From the NCBI GenBank assembly GCA_029718625.1, contig CM056381.1, positions 1,509,064 through 1,573,063 of the forward strand: a DNA stretch of 64,000 bases, given 5' to 3'. Position numbers and translations under genes: made by a program. The stretch is from Synaphobranchus kaupii (taxonomy: Eukaryota; Chordata; Actinopteri; Anguilliformes; Synaphobranchidae). Positions 59,926-64,000 of the stretch are shown piece after piece. The notes below the pieces were generated by a model. That model did no database searches. It was not told where the DNA came from and saw nothing but the letters and a program-made list of their open reading frames with translations. Positions within the stretch are counted from its first letter, which is position 1, and each line of letters opens with the position of its first letter.

Positions 59926-60985
59926 ACAGCCACCAATCACTGCATCTGCCCCAAACCGCCACCAATCACTGCATCTGCCCCAAACCGCCACCAATCACTG
60001 TATCTGCCCCAAACCACCACCAATCACTGTATCTGCCCCAAGCCGCCACCAATCACTGTATCTGCCCTAAACCGCCACCAATCACTGTATCTGCCCCAAA
60101 CCGCCACCAATCACTGTATCTGCCCCAAACCACCACCAATCACTGTATCTGCCCCAAACCACCACCAATCACTGCATCTGCCCCCAAACCACCACCAATC
60201 ACTGTATCTGCCCCAAACCACCACCAATCACTGCATCTGCCCCAAACCACCACCAATCACTGCATCTGCCCCAAACCTCCACCAATCACTGCATCTGCCC
60301 CAAACTGCCACCAATCACTGTATCTGCCCCAAACCACCACCAATCACTGCATCTGCCCCAAACCACCATACCAATCACTGCATCTGCCCCAAACTGCCAC
60401 CAATCACTATATCTGCCCCAAACCACCACCAATCACTGCATCTGCCCCCAAACCACCACCAATCACTGCATCTGCCCCAAACTACCACCAATCACTGCAT
60501 CTGCCCCAAACTACCACCAATCACTGTATCTGCCCCAAACCACCACCAATCACTGCATCTGCCCCCAAACCACCACCAATCACTGCATCTGCCCCAAACT
60601 ACCACCAATCACTGCATCTGCCCTAAACCGCCACCAATCACTGTATCTGCCCCAAACCACCACCAATCACTGCATCTGCCCCCAAACCACCACCAATCAC
60701 TGCATCTGCCCCAAACTACCACCAATCACTGCATCTGCCCCAAACTACCACCAATCACTGCATCTGCCCTAAACCGCCACCAATCACTGTATCTGCCCCA
60801 AACCGCCACCAATCACTGTATCTGCCCCAAACTGCCACCAATCACTGCATCTGCCCCAAACCTCCACCAATCACTGCATCTGCCCCAAACCTCCACCAAT
60901 CACTGCATCTGCCCCAAAGCGCCACCAATCACTGTATCTGCCCCAAACCGCCACCAATCACTGCATCTGCCCCAAAGCGCCAGCT
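59926..60985 (+). repeat. 29-bp minisatellite, version B, about 36 copies
   Basis: The unit is caccaatcactgcatctgcc followed by ccaaaccac. Variants: gcatc/gtatc, ccacc/cgcc/ctcc/tgcc/tacc. Shares ctgccccaaacc and the 29-bp period with version A. Blocks of variants repeat (for example near 60420, 60535 and 60660). Confidence 0.97.
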
Positions 60986-61513
60986 TACAACACTGAGGCT
61001 CTTAAGTAAAGAAGAGGAGCATTAAGCTGTAGTGGGAGTAGGTTAGATCTGTACTTATAAACACACCAATAAACCCAAAAGGGGAGAAGGAGGGAAAAAA
61101 GCCCCAAACATGGCAGTTTAATTTGAGCCTGATTGTTGCCGTTATGATTTCCTGATCGTTCAGCACACCGGTACGCAGAAGTGGCTGATTGAGAGTTAAC
61201 CAAACGTGAAATTACATGGTGCAGATCTCCTGCTATGATTGAGAGCACACAGAGTACGGTAGTAAACATATTCCAACCGCCTCTAGCTACACTGCCTCTG
61301 GGTAAATGGCAGGCTTAGATAGGCTTAACACCCTGATGTCATCATTGTATATTCTTATGGTCTTATGGGTAAATTCGGCTTTCTTCCTTTTTTTTTCTTT
61401 ACACAAAGTTGTCAATGTTGCTTGCTACGGCCTTGTTCGTTAGCTGGAGTAACAACTGGAAAGCCCCCTGAATATGAAACATATGAACTAGGAAAAAACG
61501 CTGTTGTGGGTTT
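60986..61513. other. Unique sequence, no gene seen
   Basis: Contains a T-rich tract at 61384-61398. Nothing was recognised. Confidence 0.5.
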
Positions 61514-61640
61514 TACCCAGCGCAGTTACCCAGCGCAGTTAGCCAGCGCAGTTACCCAGCACAGTTACCCAGCGCAGTTACCCAGCGCAGTTACCCAGCG
61601 CAGTTATCCAGCGCAGTTACCCAGTGCAGTTAGCCAGCAG
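61514..61640 (+). repeat. 13-bp tandem repeat (cagcgcagttacc), about 9.5 copies
   Basis: Spacing is 13 bp (61518, 61531). Variants: ttagcc, agcaca, ttatcc. Confidence 0.95.
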
Positions 61641-61839
61641 GGTCCAGGTGAGATTAGTGCAGTTGGCGTGTAGCGCCCGGTGTTCTGTTCTCTGCAGGTA
61701 AATTATGAGCCTGTTGGGCCTGAATGGCCTCTCATCATTATGCATCTTACACAGAACAGCACTCATTTCATCCGTAATACAGAGAAAGATAAGCGTAGCT
61801 GTGTGTGTGTGTGTGTGCGTGCGCGTTTGTGTTTAAATA

Positions 61840-62231
61840 TGCACCGTAAAACAGTCACAGACTCATTGTGTATGTTGTTTTTATCACGTTACTGTTATTG
61901 GGGCTTATGAGAGAGTGTGTGCATGTAGATAAGCACTGTAAAACAGTCACAGACTCATTGTGTATGTTGTTTTTATCACGTTACTGTTATTGGGGCTTAT
62001 GAGAGAGTGTGTGCGTGTAGATAAGCACTGTAAAACAGTCACAGACTCATTGTGTATGTTGTTTTTATCACATTACTGTTATTGGGGCTTATGAGAGAGT
62101 GTGTGTGTGTGTGTGTGTGTGGGTGTGTGTGTGTGTGTGGGTGTGAGTGTGTGTGTGCGCGTGTGTGTGTGTAGATAAGCACTGTAAAACAGTCACAGAC
62201 TCATTGTGTATGTTGTTTTTATCACATTACT
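61840..62231 (+). repeat. 92-bp tandem repeat, 4 copies, with a (GT)n expansion
   Basis: aagcactgtaaaacagtcac recurs at 61931, 62023 and 62176, with a divergent first copy at 61841. Each unit ends in gagagagtgtgtg; in the third copy this has expanded to about 75 bp of GT/GTGG. Confidence 0.95.
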
Positions 62232-63629
62232 CCAGGAGTGTGACGTGGGTAAGATAACGCAGAGGGTCTGGATGTCATGGCTCCTGCTGTATATGACTGA
62301 TCAGCCTTTAATATAATATTCACTAATGTAATATTTAAATATATATTATTATATTTACATATTGTCACGGCAACATTTTGCCTGATAGAATAAATAGATG
62401 AGATGGTCTCACGTTCTATATATTTCTTTTGTATTTCATTTTTATTTAGTTAATTATAATCAATAGCACCAATCTAGTGGAGGACACGCCCAGGTCCTCT
62501 GATTGGCCATGGATTGGATGCGAGAGGATTTAAGGTGGAGCGACAGAAATGGAGGTAGTTTTTGAACTGAGAGAGCGGTTGTTGTGTTTGTGTGTTACAC
62601 CGTTCTACCTTAAACTGTCCTATCGCCTTCATTCTCTTCCCTGTGTTTCCACCACTACACTCATTGTGAGTTACCGCGCTTGTATGAAAGTGATTTGTAA
62701 CTAAACTTAAAACTGAACTGAAAGATGCCAAGACACTTGCAGCTGAATCGCTAGCCAAGCCAGCATAGGAGTGAGTGTACTGCTGATATTCTGCTGGCTA
62801 TCACAAGTCTGTATGTTTGCATCTGAAGCGTAATCACAACCCCTAGACAAGCGACATTAACAATAATGTATAATACATGTTTACATTAATGAATTTAGCA
62901 GACACTTTTGTAACAAATGACTAACAACACTTTGTATGTGTGTTTGCATTTTTAAAATCAAACATATTGTTTTAATATCGCAAGTATGATACGATATAAC
63001 AGTATGCTATAATGGGTAAAATAGCCTATCAGAGAATGCCAGTATGCTCACTCTGTCCTTGCTGAAGGGGTACAGAAAGTGGGGATGCTGGAGTCCCTCC
63101 GTTTTGGTTTTCCTGTGGAAGCGTGTTTTCCTCACTGTGTGTGAAACGCATCCCCACACGTTCAACCTCATTAAACTTACATTTCCTTTGTTTTGACTCC
63201 AAAGTTCCCTTGTGTCATTTTTTAAAATGATTATTTATTGCACTTGGCGGTAGAGTAATAAAAACTCAGCACGGCAGCGATCGGCAGGCTTCATTGCTAT
63301 TGATTGACACTGCTATTTTGGAAACAAAAACCTATTTGGCATAAAAAAAGCATATCTACAGTTCCACAACACATGGAACCAATGTTTGATCCAAAAGGCA
63401 GATTAAGTCAGAGCATAACTCCCGGTTTGGACAGAGAGCGTGTGCTACTGTATATAAACAAGGGAAACATGACATTGCTCATTCAAAGGGAGCATGGAGA
63501 GCATCCTGATTGGCCAGCAAGCACACGAGGTTCTGCAGTTCACACCCTCGCCACGCCCCCCGGCCATTCCAGGTATATTCACCTTCCCGCTCTGCCCTGG
63601 GTACTGCCTGCGCCTCGTTAAAATCAGAC
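62232..63629. other. Unique sequence, one possible mobile-element tail at 62883-62925
   Basis: 62883-62925 (cattaatgaatttagcagac, then acttttgtaacaaatgact) resembles a decayed reverse copy of the teleost LINE/SINE tail. No gene was recognised. 62320-62362 is AT-rich. Confidence 0.45.
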
Positions 63630-63838
63630 ACAGCACACAAGCTCAGCCCAGCGCACAAGCTCAGCCCAGCGCACAAGCTCAGCCCAGCACACAAGCTCAG
63701 CCCAGCACACAAGCTCAGCCCAGCACACAAGCTCAGCCCAGCACACAAGCTCAGCCCAGCACACAAGCTCAGCCCAGCACACAAGCTCAGCCCAGCACAC
63801 AAGCTAAGCTCAGCCCAGCACACAAGCTCAGCCCAGCA
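63630..63838 (+). repeat. 18-bp minisatellite (cacaagctcagcccagca), about 11.5 copies
   Basis: Exact 18-bp spacing, with gcgcac/gcacac variants (CpG change) in the first units and one unit with an added taagct. A period divisible by 3 opens frames on both strands. Confidence 0.96.
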
Positions 63839-64000
63839 CGGGGTACATTGGTAATATGAAACTGAACAGACAGCGACTGGTCGACACTTTCTGGCTGCAC
63901 TTTGGGGATCTCTTAAAGGTTGTATCAGCGATTTTGGGTGACGTCACTTCTGAAGCGAAATCCCAAACAAACATACTTATGAATAATTCTGTTGTGTTTT
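63839..64000. other. Unique sequence to window end
   Basis: Nothing was recognised. Confidence 0.5.

Noticed and set aside
58928..60070. 380-codon Pro-rich frame (CPSTAPNLPP repeats)
   Set aside because: It is the 29-bp minisatellite read through; the overlapping Gly/Trp/Gln-rich minus frames are equally open.

Overview
The window looks like intronic DNA of a ray-finned (teleost) fish. The reasons are long CA/TG microsatellites, dense minisatellites, degraded fish-type LINE 3' tails, and a single short vertebrate-type exon. I see no prokaryotic gene organisation, no operon, no CRISPR array and no intact transposon. Species cannot be fixed from the sequence.

The one convincing coding element is a 69-bp exon on the minus strand at 23220-23288, bounded by AG and GT and in phase 0/0. 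It encodes 23 residues (ETDLLDIAYI, then KDTRTGQYTETPK) that match the end of the PH domain of phospholipase C-beta enzymes. The window is therefore best read as parts of two very long introns of a plcb-family gene transcribed right to left. At least 40.7 kb of intron lies upstream of the exon and at least 23.2 kb downstream. A plcb1-type gene is most likely, because it is the paralogue known for very large introns, but the exon alone does not fix the paralogue.

By hand count about half of the window is tandem repeat, in more than 35 mostly unrelated families. The main arrays are: 44 bp (1.8-2.5 kb), 11 bp (4.9-5.2 kb), 31 bp (7.2-9.4 kb), 35 bp (9.8-11.2 kb), 52/59 bp (12.7-20.2 kb, with higher-order structure), 23 bp (22.1-22.7 kb), about 78 bp (24.2-26.3 kb), 32 bp (27.7-28.1 kb), 30 bp (29.9-30.5 kb), 37/41 bp (30.7-33.1 kb), 26 bp (36.0-36.4 kb), 28 bp (45.0-45.6 kb), a 1.17-kb polypyrimidine tract (46.3-47.5 kb), 34 bp (50.7-51.1 kb), 37 bp (54.4-55.1 kb), 39 bp in two sequence versions (56.7-57.9 kb) and 29 bp in two sequence versions (59.0-61.0 kb). 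Long open frames in the window are products of these arrays, not genes.

Between the arrays lies unique AT-rich DNA. It holds a few old mobile-element remnants, one 108-bp imperfect palindrome, some homeodomain-motif clusters that look like conserved non-coding elements, and a GC-box/CCAAT-rich segment near 43-44 kb. The most interesting signals are the exon and its Z-DNA/UG-repeat splice context, two places where adjacent arrays keep the same period while changing sequence, unit variation concentrated at CpG sites, and arrays that multiply transcription-factor-like motifs or G-quadruplex motifs.
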